This document shows positions 1-5,878 of a stretch of DNA of 6,592 nt, in pieces. Position 1 is the first letter of the stretch. Every line of letters starts with the position of its first letter. Both the position numbers and the translations under genes were made by a program. The stretch spans positions 1 through 6,592 of the forward strand of contig JBCCLI010000371.1 of NCBI GenBank assembly GCA_039026975.1, written 5' to 3'. The notes under the pieces are model-generated. The model was not told the origin of the DNA and did not search any database. It saw only the letters and a list, made by a program, of their open reading frames with translations. The DNA comes from JBCBKZ01 sp039026975. Lineage in GTDB: Bacteria > Bacteroidota > Bacteroidia > J057.

Positions 1-222
1 TAAAGATTTCCAATAATAAGTATTGGTAAAAGGGATCTTTTTTCCTGTGGGAGGCTTCCAGAACCCCTGCTCTGACCAGATAATCTGCTCAGGAGTAGCA
101 CTAACCTGTACAGTACCTTCTCCATACGCCTGATACTTATCGAAACGGATATCCTGTCTAAGCTGACTAATGGAAAGTAACCTATCCCGTAGGTTGAGAA
201 AATGGCGGGTGTTTTCTCCCAT
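1..222 (-). CDS. DUF6314-like protein, N-terminal part only (3' end beyond the left edge)
   Basis: Seventy-four codons are open from an ATG at 222 to the window edge. The sequence starts MGENTRHFLNLRDR and continues with a small beta-rich domain: G-E-G-T-V-Q-V, then IIWSEQGFW, then PFTNTYYWKS. The order 'G-x-G/A-x-F/V ... x-E-x-G-x-W ... F-x-N-x-Y-x-W' resembles what I remember of DUF6314, a small family of unknown function; that is recognition from memory, not a search. No other in-frame ATG, GTG or TTG lies between the upstream stop near 247 and the recognisable domain, so the start is well constrained. The ATG lies inside the last codons of the symporter gene, with a 41-base overlap in another frame, so translational coupling in one operon is likely. 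No Shine-Dalgarno is visible. Function unknown. Confidence 0.6.
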   Translation of the reverse strand, partial: MGENTRHFLNLRDRLLSISQLRQDIRFDKYQAYGEGTVQVSATPEQIIWSEQGFWKPPTGKKIPFTNTYYWKSL

Positions 223-1552
223 ATGGCCAAAATAGAATAATTGCGTTTAGGATGAAAGCAGATAGGATAATGCTATTTCCCAGGTCAGTATATCCACTGA
301 TACTGATCAGTTTTCCTACTAAGGCTGTAAACGCACCTGTGAGAATAGCCAGAATCACCCTCTTTTCGGGGAGTTGGATGCCTAGAAGTCCTACAAGGGT
401 AGGGATGATGAACCCTCCTGAGAAAACAGCCATAGCCAGTAGGAGCGTACCAATGATGGAAGGATATATACCAGCTATCAGGGTGGCAAAGAGACCTGTA
501 ATAATTACCCATATCCTACATTTCTGAAGCCTACTTAAACGAGCTGTTTTCGTACCGCGGATGAGGCTTAAAATAGCAGCTGCACTAAGAAGGGTAGTAT
601 CTGCAGAAGACATGACCACTGACCAAAGGGCAGCTAAAAGCAAGCCGGAAGCCCATATGGGCATAACAACTTTCATGATAAGAATGATATTAGCCTGAGT
701 TTTACCAGATGCATCCGGTAATATTCTCACAGCTTCTGCCCCTATATAGCCTAACCCAATAGCTACTGGAATCATTAAGAGGGCGGTGAGCCCTACAGCA
801 TACTTAGCCGTTTTCCCATCTTTAGCACAGAATAGGCGAGAGTATACATCTGGCCCCACCAGATAGGTAGTAGCGTAAGTTCCTGCTAGCACCAGGAGGT
901 CCAGGGGAGTGAAGGCCTCATTGAAAGGAAATGGCTTGATAGATACATCCTGCATGTTTCCCTGATATTGAGAAAGGTAATAGACGAGTAAGCCTACCCC
1001 AAGTAAAATGATACCTACCTGAAAGCTATCTGTTTTTAGCACAGACTTCTGTCCCCCTAAAAGAGTGTACACAAGGATGATGAAGGCGGAAGTGTAGAGT
1101 GCCTGAAAATAGGATACTGGGAGAAAAGCAGCCATTACCTTAGCCGCCCCTATCAGTTGGGCTGCAATGATACCCGTCCAGGCCAGCGGAATCAGGAAAG
1201 TAGCTAGCCGGGCTGCTTTAGGGCCATACAGCTTATTCATCATTTCTGGGAAGGTGTAGACCCTAAATGCCTGGACGCGGCTAGAAAGGGGAACCAGAAA
1301 GAGTAAGCCTGCTGCACCACTCAGCAGTAGCCATATAGCTGCCCACCCTTGAATAGCTACCAGGTTGACAGAACCTAGTATGGCCGAGCTACCTAGTATG
1401 GTAGCTAGCAAACTTCCAGTAACTGCTAATAGTCCCCCTTGTCTGCCAGATACTAAGTAGTCAGCTTCTCCTTTAATCTGTTTTGATGACCACCATGCTA
1501 TGCCTAGTAGACTGAGAACATACACCCCTGGGATAATAAATTGGAGACTCAT
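182..1552 (-). CDS. Sodium:solute symporter family (SSS) transporter
   Basis: This 456-residue, very hydrophobic protein should span the inner membrane about 12 or 13 times and couple uptake of a small solute to sodium entry. Family hallmarks are visible: DYLVSGR after the first helix, GGQKSVLKTDSFQ in the middle (the usual 'GG..av..TD..Q'), GPDVYSRLFCAKDGKTAK (the usual arginine/lysine-rich loop), and SVVMSSADTTLLSAAA near residues 305-325, whose serines match the sodium-site helix of vSGLT-like proteins. Length is normal to slightly short for the family. The reading frame extends to a TTG at 1573, but I chose the ATG at 1552 because the first helix begins right after MSLQFIIPG. The substrate cannot be told from sequence: SSS members carry sugars, amino acids, carboxylates or vitamins. 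It overlaps the downstream DUF6314-like gene. Confidence 0.9.
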   Translation of the reverse strand: MSLQFIIPGVYVLSLLGIAWWSSKQIKGEADYLVSGRQGGLLAVTGSLLATILGSSAILGSVNLVAIQGWAAIWLLLSGAAGLLFLVPLSSRVQAFRVYTFPEMMNKLYGPKAARLATFLIPLAWTGIIAAQLIGAAKVMAAFLPVSYFQALYTSAFIILVYTLLGGQKSVLKTDSFQVGIILLGVGLLVYYLSQYQGNMQDVSIKPFPFNEAFTPLDLLVLAGTYATTYLVGPDVYSRLFCAKDGKTAKYAVGLTALLMIPVAIGLGYIGAEAVRILPDASGKTQANIILIMKVVMPIWASGLLLAALWSVVMSSADTTLLSAAAILSLIRGTKTARLSRLQKCRIWVIITGLFATLIAGIYPSIIGTLLLAMAVFSGGFIIPTLVGLLGIQLPEKRVILAILTGAFTALVGKLISISGYTDLGNSIILSAFILNAIILFWPYGRKHPPFSQPTG

Positions 1553-1586
1553 ATATCTGTAAACTACGCCCAAGACTAACCTTCAT

Positions 1587-1616
1587 CTAACCTAATTCGT
1601 AAAGGTAAAGCACAAA
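1587..1616 (-). promoter_or_regulatory. Candidate Bacteroidota-type promoter for the symporter operon
   Basis: Read on the minus strand, TTTG (1616-1613) is followed after 18 bases by TAGGTTAG (1594-1587). The latter matches the TAnnTTTG box of Bacteroidota sigma factors at all but one defined position. The start codon at 1552 lies about 35 bases downstream, giving a short leader. The -33 part overlaps the 10-base palindrome AAAAGCTTTT (1614-1623) in the divergent gap shared with the glycine-zipper gene. Confidence 0.4.
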
Positions 1617-1673
1617 AGCTTTTTTTCCTTTTGGAATGAAAGTTGTATTTTGAGGCATAGAGGAAAAAAGAAT

Positions 1674-2354
1674 ATGGCTGAAGTAACCAGAAGTACACAT
1701 CCTGCTCAGACTCCTTCCAAGATTATACAGATAGAGATTCTGGAAGGCGCTTTCGAGGTGATGAACAAGACAGACTGGGCAAAGGGCGTGGCGATCCAGG
1801 CAGTTACCAATGCAATCATTTCGGGTATTTCCGATATGGCTAAAGAAGGTAACCTTAAACTGGATGAGTGGGAAGATGGAAAGATTAATGGATCTGAGTA
1901 TGTGGCTAAAGTGGTAGGCAAGGGTGTGAAGACTGCTACCTATTCAGGGTCCAAAACAGCGGCAGCGCTGAGCATCAAGGAGGTAGCTAAATTTGTTACT
2001 AATAAATTAGGAAAAGAAACCCTTAAGAGGTTTGCCAGATCTAATACTATGACAGCTGTAGCTTTTGGGATGGTAGATCAGGGAGTAGACACCTTTAAAT
2101 ATATGAGGGGAGATATAGGAGCTAAGCAATATAAGGTAAGTACCCTACAAAATGTAGGTTCTGCTGGAGGGGCAGTGGGGGGAGCCGCCACTGGAGCAGC
2201 ACTTGGCTCTGCGGTACCAGGCCTTGGAACAGTACTGGGAGCTGCTATAGGGACTATGTTAGGAAGCTACGGAGGCAGTATTATGGGAAAATCTTTAGGA
2301 GAAGATTTCTTCCAGGAAGAAGGAGAAGGGGATAAGCAGGATTCTGCTTCTTAG
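1674..2354 (+). CDS. Glycine-zipper protein of unknown function
   Basis: I do not recognise a named family for this 226-residue protein. It has no signal peptide. Residues 17-55 look amphipathic and helical; 56-75 are charged and contain DEWEDGKING; 100-122 are lysine-rich. From residue 162 the protein becomes a glycine/alanine-rich segment with glycines at 166, 170, 174 and 178, a break at VPGLG, then 185, 189, 193, 197, 201, 205 and 209, each exactly four apart. Such GxxxG chains pack transmembrane or membrane-inserting helices tightly and occur in outer-membrane lipoproteins, channel formers and some toxins. The tail (EEGEGDKQDSAS) is acidic. I chose the ATG at 1674, preceded by the purine tract AGAGGAAAAAAG, over a TTG at 1650 that would add eight basic residues. 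No clear promoter is visible. It stands alone, divergent from the symporter. Confidence 0.8.
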   Translation: MAEVTRSTHPAQTPSKIIQIEILEGAFEVMNKTDWAKGVAIQAVTNAIISGISDMAKEGNLKLDEWEDGKINGSEYVAKVVGKGVKTATYSGSKTAAALSIKEVAKFVTNKLGKETLKRFARSNTMTAVAFGMVDQGVDTFKYMRGDIGAKQYKVSTLQNVGSAGGAVGGAATGAALGSAVPGLGTVLGAAIGTMLGSYGGSIMGKSLGEDFFQEEGEGDKQDSAS

Positions 2355-2661
2355 CCCTCACACTACCCCTTCATTCTGATAATCTAGTAGGATCACCCAA
2401 AGGTTCATAAAAGAAAAATCTCCTATCCAAGGCCATTGAGGTCCTCAAAATGACATAGGTTGGTGTAACCTTTTCTCGTTTCAGCCATTGCGGACTCCTT
2501 ATCGGTAACCTCCTTCCAGGGCTGTGGCGTAGGGATAAAGCTATTTATCCAGCAAACCTCGTCAGCTAAATCAGAAACTCCATAATTAAGCGTGGATACA
2601 CCATGTGAAGGTTAGGGTACTGGAAGTGGTTATATAAGGTAGAATTAAGCTAGTGTCTTCT
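2355..2661. other. Convergent intergenic gap with no convincing gene
   Basis: This stretch separates the 3' end of the glycine-zipper gene from the 3' end of the HxlR regulator. Two weak hairpins are visible. One is TTGAGG-T-CCTCAA (2436-2448), whose centre is too tight for more than five pairs. The other is AGGTT-N5-AACCT (2457-2471), followed by TTTT, which might help end plus-strand transcription. Neither is strong. On the minus strand 62 codons are open from 2611 to 2426, but they have no start near the upstream stop, so I do not call a gene. Confidence 0.5.
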
Positions 2662-3033
2662 CTATTGCTCCTTTAAGGGCTTTCCCTCCCTTCCGTCATT
2701 TAATTCCACATCAGACATATATGTTAGGCTCCACTTGCAGAGCGAGAGGAAAATAGGAATCAGTGCTTTTCCCTTTTCTGTAAGGGAGTATTCTACACGA
2801 GGAGGGATTTCTGCATATTTTACCCTGTCAATAATGCCATCTGATTCTAATTCTCTTAGTTGGTCTGTTAGAACCTTCTTGGAAATACCCCCGATTAAGA
2901 CATACAATTTGCCAAAACGCACAGGTCTGTCATTCAATAAATACACTATGAGGGGCTTCCACTTACTACCCATGAGGTTAATGCTGTGCCTCATAGGACA
3001 AGCATTTGGATTCTGTATAATCTTCCTACCCAT
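2662..3033 (-). CDS. HxlR/DUF24 family winged-helix regulator, probable thiol-based electrophile sensor
   Basis: This 123-residue protein is a full-length HxlR-type member of the MarR superfamily and should bind DNA as a dimer. Hallmarks in order: CPMRHSINLMGSKWKPL (12-28), RFGKLYVLIGGISKKVLTDQLRELESDGII (39-68, the helix-turn-helix) and the wing RVKYAEIPPRVEYSLTEKGKAL (70-91). Cys12 stands just before the first core helix, where YodB and HypR carry their redox-sensing cysteine. A second cysteine, Cys99, lies in the C-terminal dimer helix, comparable with the partner cysteine of YodB. The gene is divergent from an Old Yellow Enzyme family gene, the kind of target such regulators control. The start is the ATG at 3033; no Shine-Dalgarno is visible, and an inverted repeat sits directly upstream, which suggests autoregulation. 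The effector is inferred, not shown. Confidence 0.9.
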   Translation of the reverse strand: MGRKIIQNPNACPMRHSINLMGSKWKPLIVYLLNDRPVRFGKLYVLIGGISKKVLTDQLRELESDGIIDRVKYAEIPPRVEYSLTEKGKALIPIFLSLCKWSLTYMSDVELNDGREGKPLKEQ

Positions 3034-3037
3034 AAAA

Positions 3038-3053
3038 GTTACTTTTAAGTAAC
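3038..3053. promoter_or_regulatory. Operator-like inverted repeat at the HxlR gene start
   Basis: GTTACTT-TT-AAGTAAC is a perfect repeat with 7-base arms and a 2-base spacer. It begins five bases upstream of the regulator ATG and overlaps the only plausible -10 element for that gene (TATGGT, minus strand 3057-3052). HxlR/DUF24 regulators bind short inverted repeats near their own promoters, so this is the best candidate for an autoregulatory site. Confidence 0.6.
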
Positions 3054-3083
3054 CATAAATTTAAAGAATTTTCCCCAATTGTT

Positions 3084-3112
3084 TTGAAATGAAACTCTTA
3101 ATAGTTTATTAT
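3084..3112 (+). promoter_or_regulatory. Candidate sigma70-like promoter for the oxidoreductase
   Basis: TTGAAA (3084-3089) and TATTAT (3107-3112) are separated by exactly 17 bases. Each is one base from the classical -35 and -10 consensus. Transcription would start near 3119, inside the inverted repeat at 3114-3130, and give a leader of about 185 nt. I found no complete TTG/TAnnTTTG promoter upstream of this gene, so the classical-looking pair is the best candidate, although this motif is not the usual one in the phylum. Confidence 0.45.
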
Positions 3113-3113
3113 G

Positions 3114-3141
3114 TAAACCTAATTGGTTTATAAAATGAACC
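3114..3141. promoter_or_regulatory. Cluster of three alternating half-sites over the oxidoreductase transcription start
   Basis: TAAACC (3114-3119), GGTTTA (3125-3130) and TGAACC (3136-3141) alternate in orientation with 5-base spacers. The first two form a perfect inverted repeat; the third differs from the first by one base. The cluster begins two bases after the candidate -10 box, where a repressor would block initiation. The half-site differs from the arm next to the regulator gene, so this may be a different or weaker site, or belong to another protein. Confidence 0.4.
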
Positions 3142-3211
3142 CAAGAGAAAATTGCAATGAAAGAATGAAGTAAAATAGCTGAGATTTATATATTTACTGG
3201 GTTTAGCTAAC

Positions 3212-3286
3212 AGGAAGGAGAGGGAGCGGAGGTATATGATTAGTCGCTTAGGTATTCTAGTTGGCTTTCCTATTTATGACTATTAA
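3212..3286 (+). CDS. Possible 16-residue leader peptide upstream of the oxidoreductase
   Basis: A purine tract (3212-3232) containing AGGAAGGAG and ending in GGAGG stands three bases before the ATG at 3236. The frame encodes MISRLGILVGFPIYDY and stops at TAA (3284-3286). This is the strongest Shine-Dalgarno in the window, in a phylum that rarely depends on one. The ORF ends 18 bases before the oxidoreductase ATG and lies in the same reading frame, separated only by the stop and six sense codons. It could be a leader peptide that sets downstream translation, or a former N-terminal extension closed by a nonsense mutation. The oxidoreductase fold already has a complete N terminus without it. The coordinates include the purine tract; the coding part is 3236-3286. 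Confidence 0.35.
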   Translation, partial: RKERERRYMISRLGILVGFPIYDY

Positions 3287-3304
3287 CCATACAGATTAAT
3301 AAAG

Positions 3305-4432
3305 ATGATTGAATCCAAAGATTCTAAAACGGCTGTATTATTTCAGCCCCTAACAGTTGGTTCTCTTACCTTAAAGAACCGGGTAGTGATGGCTCCTATG
3401 ACTAGAAATATGTCACCCGGGGGCGTTCCTAATGCTGATGTAGCTGCTTACTATCAGCGTAGAGCTGAAGGTGGAGTAGGATTAATTCTGTCTGAGGGAA
3501 CTGTCATAGATAGGCCAGCATCCAGGAATGAGCCTAACATACCCTTCTTTCACGGGGAAGATTCATTAAATGGGTGGAAAGCAGTCATAGACGGGGTTCA
3601 TGCGGCGGGTGGAAAAATGGGCCCTCAAATTTGGCATGTAGGTTCCACGCCAGGTCAGAGTGGCTGGGCACCTGAGGCAGAGACAGAGAGCCCTTCAGGA
3701 CTTTCAGCACCTGATACGCCTCGCGGTAGGGCTATGTCTGAGGAAGATATTGCTGATACTATTTCTGCTTTTGCGAAAGCGGCAGCAGACGCCAAAAGGT
3801 TGGGCTTTGACATGACGGAAGTTCACGGAGCACATGGCTATATAATTGATAAGTTTTTCTGGTCAGGCACTAATACTCGTACTGATGGATGGGGTGGAGA
3901 CACCCTTCCAGAAAGATCCCGGTTTGCCATTGAGGTAATTAAGGCCATTCGTGCCGCAGTAGGCCCTGGTTTCCCCATTTCATTACGTGTAAGTCAGTGG
4001 AAACAGCAAAATTTTCAGGCTAAGCTGGCCACTACCCCTAAAGAGCTGGAGGCCTGGGTCATCCCCTTGGCAGAAGCTGGAGTGGACATATTTCACGGTT
4101 CACAGCGTCGGTTTTGGGAGCCTGAATTCCCTGAGGTAGATGGAGAAAATGGGCTCAATTTTGCAGGTTGGCTGAAAAAACTCACTGGGAAGGTGTGTAT
4201 AAGCGTAGGATCTGTAGGATTAGACGCTGATATGATATCTGCATTCATGGGTAAGGGATCTGGTGTATCCGAACTATCCAATCTATTACTCCGAATGGAG
4301 AGAGAAGAGTTTGATCTTATAGCAGTAGGCCGCGCACTACTCAGTGATCCTCACTGGGTAGATAAAGTAGCTCGCGAGGCGGAGGATGAACTAAAGGGAT
4401 TTGACCCTAGAGATTTAGCCAGGCTGACATGA
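3305..4432 (+). CDS. NADH:flavin oxidoreductase, Old Yellow Enzyme family (ene-reductase)
   Basis: This 375-residue cytoplasmic protein is a single FMN-binding TIM barrel of normal length for the family, without the C-terminal FeS/NADH domain of 2,4-dienoyl-CoA reductases. Such enzymes pass electrons from NAD(P)H through FMN to activated C=C bonds, quinones or nitro compounds. Hallmarks: LFQPLTVGSLTLKNRVVMAP with PMTR (12-34), where Thr33 sits at the flavin as in classical members rather than the Cys of YqjM; YYQRRAEGGVGLILSEGT (49-66); QIWHVG (108-113); and EVHGAHGY (172-179) with substrate-binding His174 and His177 and Tyr179. Then comes TNTRTDGWGG (189-198), and the phosphate-binding end ISVGSVG and AVGRALLSDPHW. 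The ATG at 3305 gives a standard N terminus. The divergent HxlR gene suggests induction by electrophiles or quinones. The true substrate is unknown. Confidence 0.93.
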   Translation: MIESKDSKTAVLFQPLTVGSLTLKNRVVMAPMTRNMSPGGVPNADVAAYYQRRAEGGVGLILSEGTVIDRPASRNEPNIPFFHGEDSLNGWKAVIDGVHAAGGKMGPQIWHVGSTPGQSGWAPEAETESPSGLSAPDTPRGRAMSEEDIADTISAFAKAAADAKRLGFDMTEVHGAHGYIIDKFFWSGTNTRTDGWGGDTLPERSRFAIEVIKAIRAAVGPGFPISLRVSQWKQQNFQAKLATTPKELEAWVIPLAEAGVDIFHGSQRRFWEPEFPEVDGENGLNFAGWLKKLTGKVCISVGSVGLDADMISAFMGKGSGVSELSNLLLRMEREEFDLIAVGRALLSDPHWVDKVAREAEDELKGFDPRDLARLT

Positions 4433-4552
4433 TCAAAGCAGTTAATTGAATAAGGAAGAGAGATACTCAAGAAGCAGGAATAGAATATGCATCCTGATCT
4501 AGTCATCTGAGTACCTTTACTGTAGGAAGTCCGAGTACCGAGAAACAAAAAA

Positions 4553-4570
4553 AGCCCTCCTAGGAGGGCT
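4553..4570. terminator. Intrinsic terminator between convergent genes, strongest on the minus strand
   Basis: AGCCCTCC-TA-GGAGGGCT is a perfect GC-rich inverted repeat; at least seven pairs can form around a CTAG loop. On the minus strand it is followed by a run of seven T (the A run at 4546-4552), a textbook terminator for the CBM48 gene ending at 4596. On the plus strand the tail is TGCTATTTTA, a poorer U tract, so it probably also stops the oxidoreductase transcript but less sharply. Confidence 0.85.
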
Positions 4571-4595
4571 TGCTATTTTATGTATTTGCCAGGGA

Positions 4596-4904
4596 TTATA
4601 CTACCAATACGCAGTTTTGTCCATCTCCGTAAGGAGTAGTTACAAACTTATCTGCTTCAGGGTCATTTTCCCACTTGGCTCCGTCGATGACATATCTAAA
4701 CTGATATTCACGGCCTTGTTCCAATTCAAGGGTAGTAGAAAAGTCTCCGCTTTTCAAATTCTTCAGAGGGGTGGTCTCTGGATTCCAATCATTGAAATCA
4801 CCAGCGACATGCACGGTCTTAGCTCCATTTACAATGGACTTAGAAACTTTGAAAGTTACTTTTACTACAGGTTTACTTTTTAAAAACTTCTTGGTAATAC
4901 TCAT
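4596..4904 (-). CDS. Stand-alone glycogen-binding domain protein (CBM48 / isoamylase early-set type)
   Basis: The 102-residue protein is almost entirely one beta-sandwich of the CBM48/AMPK-beta type, which binds alpha-glucans such as glycogen. Visible hallmarks are KTVHVAGDFNDWNP (29-42), GREYQFRYVIDGAKWENDPEAD (64-85) and the closing strand GQNCVLVV (95-102). Aligned by eye with AMPK beta, Trp40, Trp78 and Asn97 match residues that contact glucose units (Trp100, Trp133 and Asn150 there). The N terminus (MSITKKFLKSKP) is basic and is not a signal peptide, so the protein is probably cytoplasmic. No catalytic domain is attached. Similar single-domain proteins occur in Bacteroidota; their role is not established, and a scaffold or regulatory part in glycogen metabolism is inference. 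The start is the ATG at 4904 and no Shine-Dalgarno is present. Transcription ends at the hairpin at 4553-4570. Confidence 0.92.
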   Translation of the reverse strand: MSITKKFLKSKPVVKVTFKVSKSIVNGAKTVHVAGDFNDWNPETTPLKNLKSGDFSTTLELEQGREYQFRYVIDGAKWENDPEADKFVTTPYGDGQNCVLVV

Positions 4905-5374
4905 AACACTGTGTATTGAACAGTTGACAGAATGTACGCTTCTTTTTTAAGCAGAAATGTTAGTTGGCACAAAGTAAATACAATTATCTTAAAAAAAGCC
5001 AGATTCTTTTCAGGAAAATTAAGTAATCATTAAAAAATACCTTTACTTCTTACGAGAATGGCAAATATATAGATATGTATGTATTTACAAATTCGGCTGT
5101 TTGGTTTAGGATGTGAGTTATCCAATATATGTAAGGCATACAAGTAAAAGCCCCTTACAACCTGACATTATAACGGAAAGAAAAACTGATAAGTATGATC
5201 TTATTTTCTGTATGGAGGAATAGCTGTAGGGCTGAAATAATTAAGTAGTCTGATTATCAGTGAGTTGAAAATAGGGGCCTCCCTGAGGAAGCACTAGGTA
5301 ACTTTATATAAATTCTCCAGGAAAAAATTTAGGGAAGAAAAAGATGCCCATATTGTAAGAATTCTCTTGAAAGC
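4905..5374. other. AT-rich intergenic region of 470 bases, no gene seen
   Basis: It lies between the start of the CBM48 gene and the end of the DUF4293 gene, both on the minus strand. No frame on either strand gives a credible protein, and I see no tRNA shape. It contains the candidate promoter at 5062-5091. Closer to the CBM48 gene is a weaker box, TTACTTTG (minus strand 4977-4970), one base off TAnnTTTG. No good terminator follows the DUF4293 stop: the only structure there is the short AAGAGAATTCTT. Two GAATTC hexamers flank that stop, without evident meaning. Confidence 0.5.
5062..5091 (-). promoter_or_regulatory. Candidate TTG/TAnnTTTG promoter for the CBM48 gene
   Basis: On the minus strand TTTG (5091-5088) and TATATTTG (5069-5062) are separated by 18 bases. 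Both boxes match the Bacteroidota consensus (TTG, 17-23 bases, TAnnTTTG) exactly. Transcription would begin near 5057 and run to the ATG at 4904, leaving a leader of about 150 nt. AT-richness makes chance matches possible, but this is the best promoter match in the window. Confidence 0.5.
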
Positions 5375-5860
5375 TTAGCGAATTCTGTCCACTGATTTTA
5401 TCAGTTCCTCATCCTTCTGGATATTCCTTATAGCCAACCAGACGAGGAAGATAGCTACTACTGGTAAGGCAAATCCCCAGGAAGGAGATCCTGAATTAAT
5501 ACTACCTTCTGAAAGGTAAGGCCCCCGCTGAGAAAGTAAGACTAATAAGAGAATCTCCATCATCAGTGTAATGATGCTGAAATATCCTATTCGTATCTGA
5601 CTTTTTCGGTCAGAGAACTTAAATATGGTAACTAATATAAACACAGTAGCTATTCCTAGAATCCCCATCAGGCCAATGTGGAAGGGGGTTTCTGTAAACA
5701 AGAGACTTTCATTTCCTGCCTGCGTATCATACTGGATTTTCATGCCTGATATTTCCTCTACTCCCTCCTGATGTTGATAATTCCAAAGTGGAGCTGCAAT
5801 CAGCCCCATATTCACGATGATGGCTAGTAGCAAAAAGAGTGTTTGTATACGCTGAAGCAT
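5375..5860 (-). CDS. DUF4293 family integral membrane protein
   Basis: This 161-residue protein has four predicted membrane segments, roughly 7-25, 60-82, 92-110 and 128-146. The start MLQRIQTLFLLLA and the end IRNIQKDEELIKSVDRIR are characteristic of DUF4293, a family I know from Bacteroidota only. Between the first two helices is a 35-residue, mostly polar loop, probably outside the membrane. Function is unknown. I chose the ATG at 5860 because it gives the family's usual N terminus. A TTG at 5866 would add two residues and has GGAG at ideal spacing (7 bases), so it remains possible. The gene is divergent from truA; I recall DUF4293 genes lying near truA and rho in this phylum, but this is memory, not a check. 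An inverted repeat covers its presumed promoter. Confidence 0.88.
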   Translation of the reverse strand: MLQRIQTLFLLLAIIVNMGLIAAPLWNYQHQEGVEEISGMKIQYDTQAGNESLLFTETPFHIGLMGILGIATVFILVTIFKFSDRKSQIRIGYFSIITLMMEILLLVLLSQRGPYLSEGSINSGSPSWGFALPVVAIFLVWLAIRNIQKDEELIKSVDRIR

Positions 5861-5878
5861 GATCAATGATTTTCTCCG

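Noticed and set aside
252..527. Plus-strand open frame inside the symporter gene
   Set aside because: It lies antisense to a clearly coding transporter, whose codon pattern explains the lack of stops; there is no domain or ribosome site.
1646..1652. TATTTTG as a promoter box for the glycine-zipper gene
   Set aside because: It is one base short of TAnnTTTG, and the nearest upstream TTTG is only 12 bases away, outside the usual 17-23.
3203..3210. Palindrome TTAGCTAA in the oxidoreductase leader
   Set aside because: Eight AT-rich bases with no extension are not informative on their own.
4908..4924. Inverted repeat ACTGT-N7-ACAGT just before the CBM48 start
   Set aside because: Five-base arms are expected by chance in a region this size, and no promoter element coincides with it.
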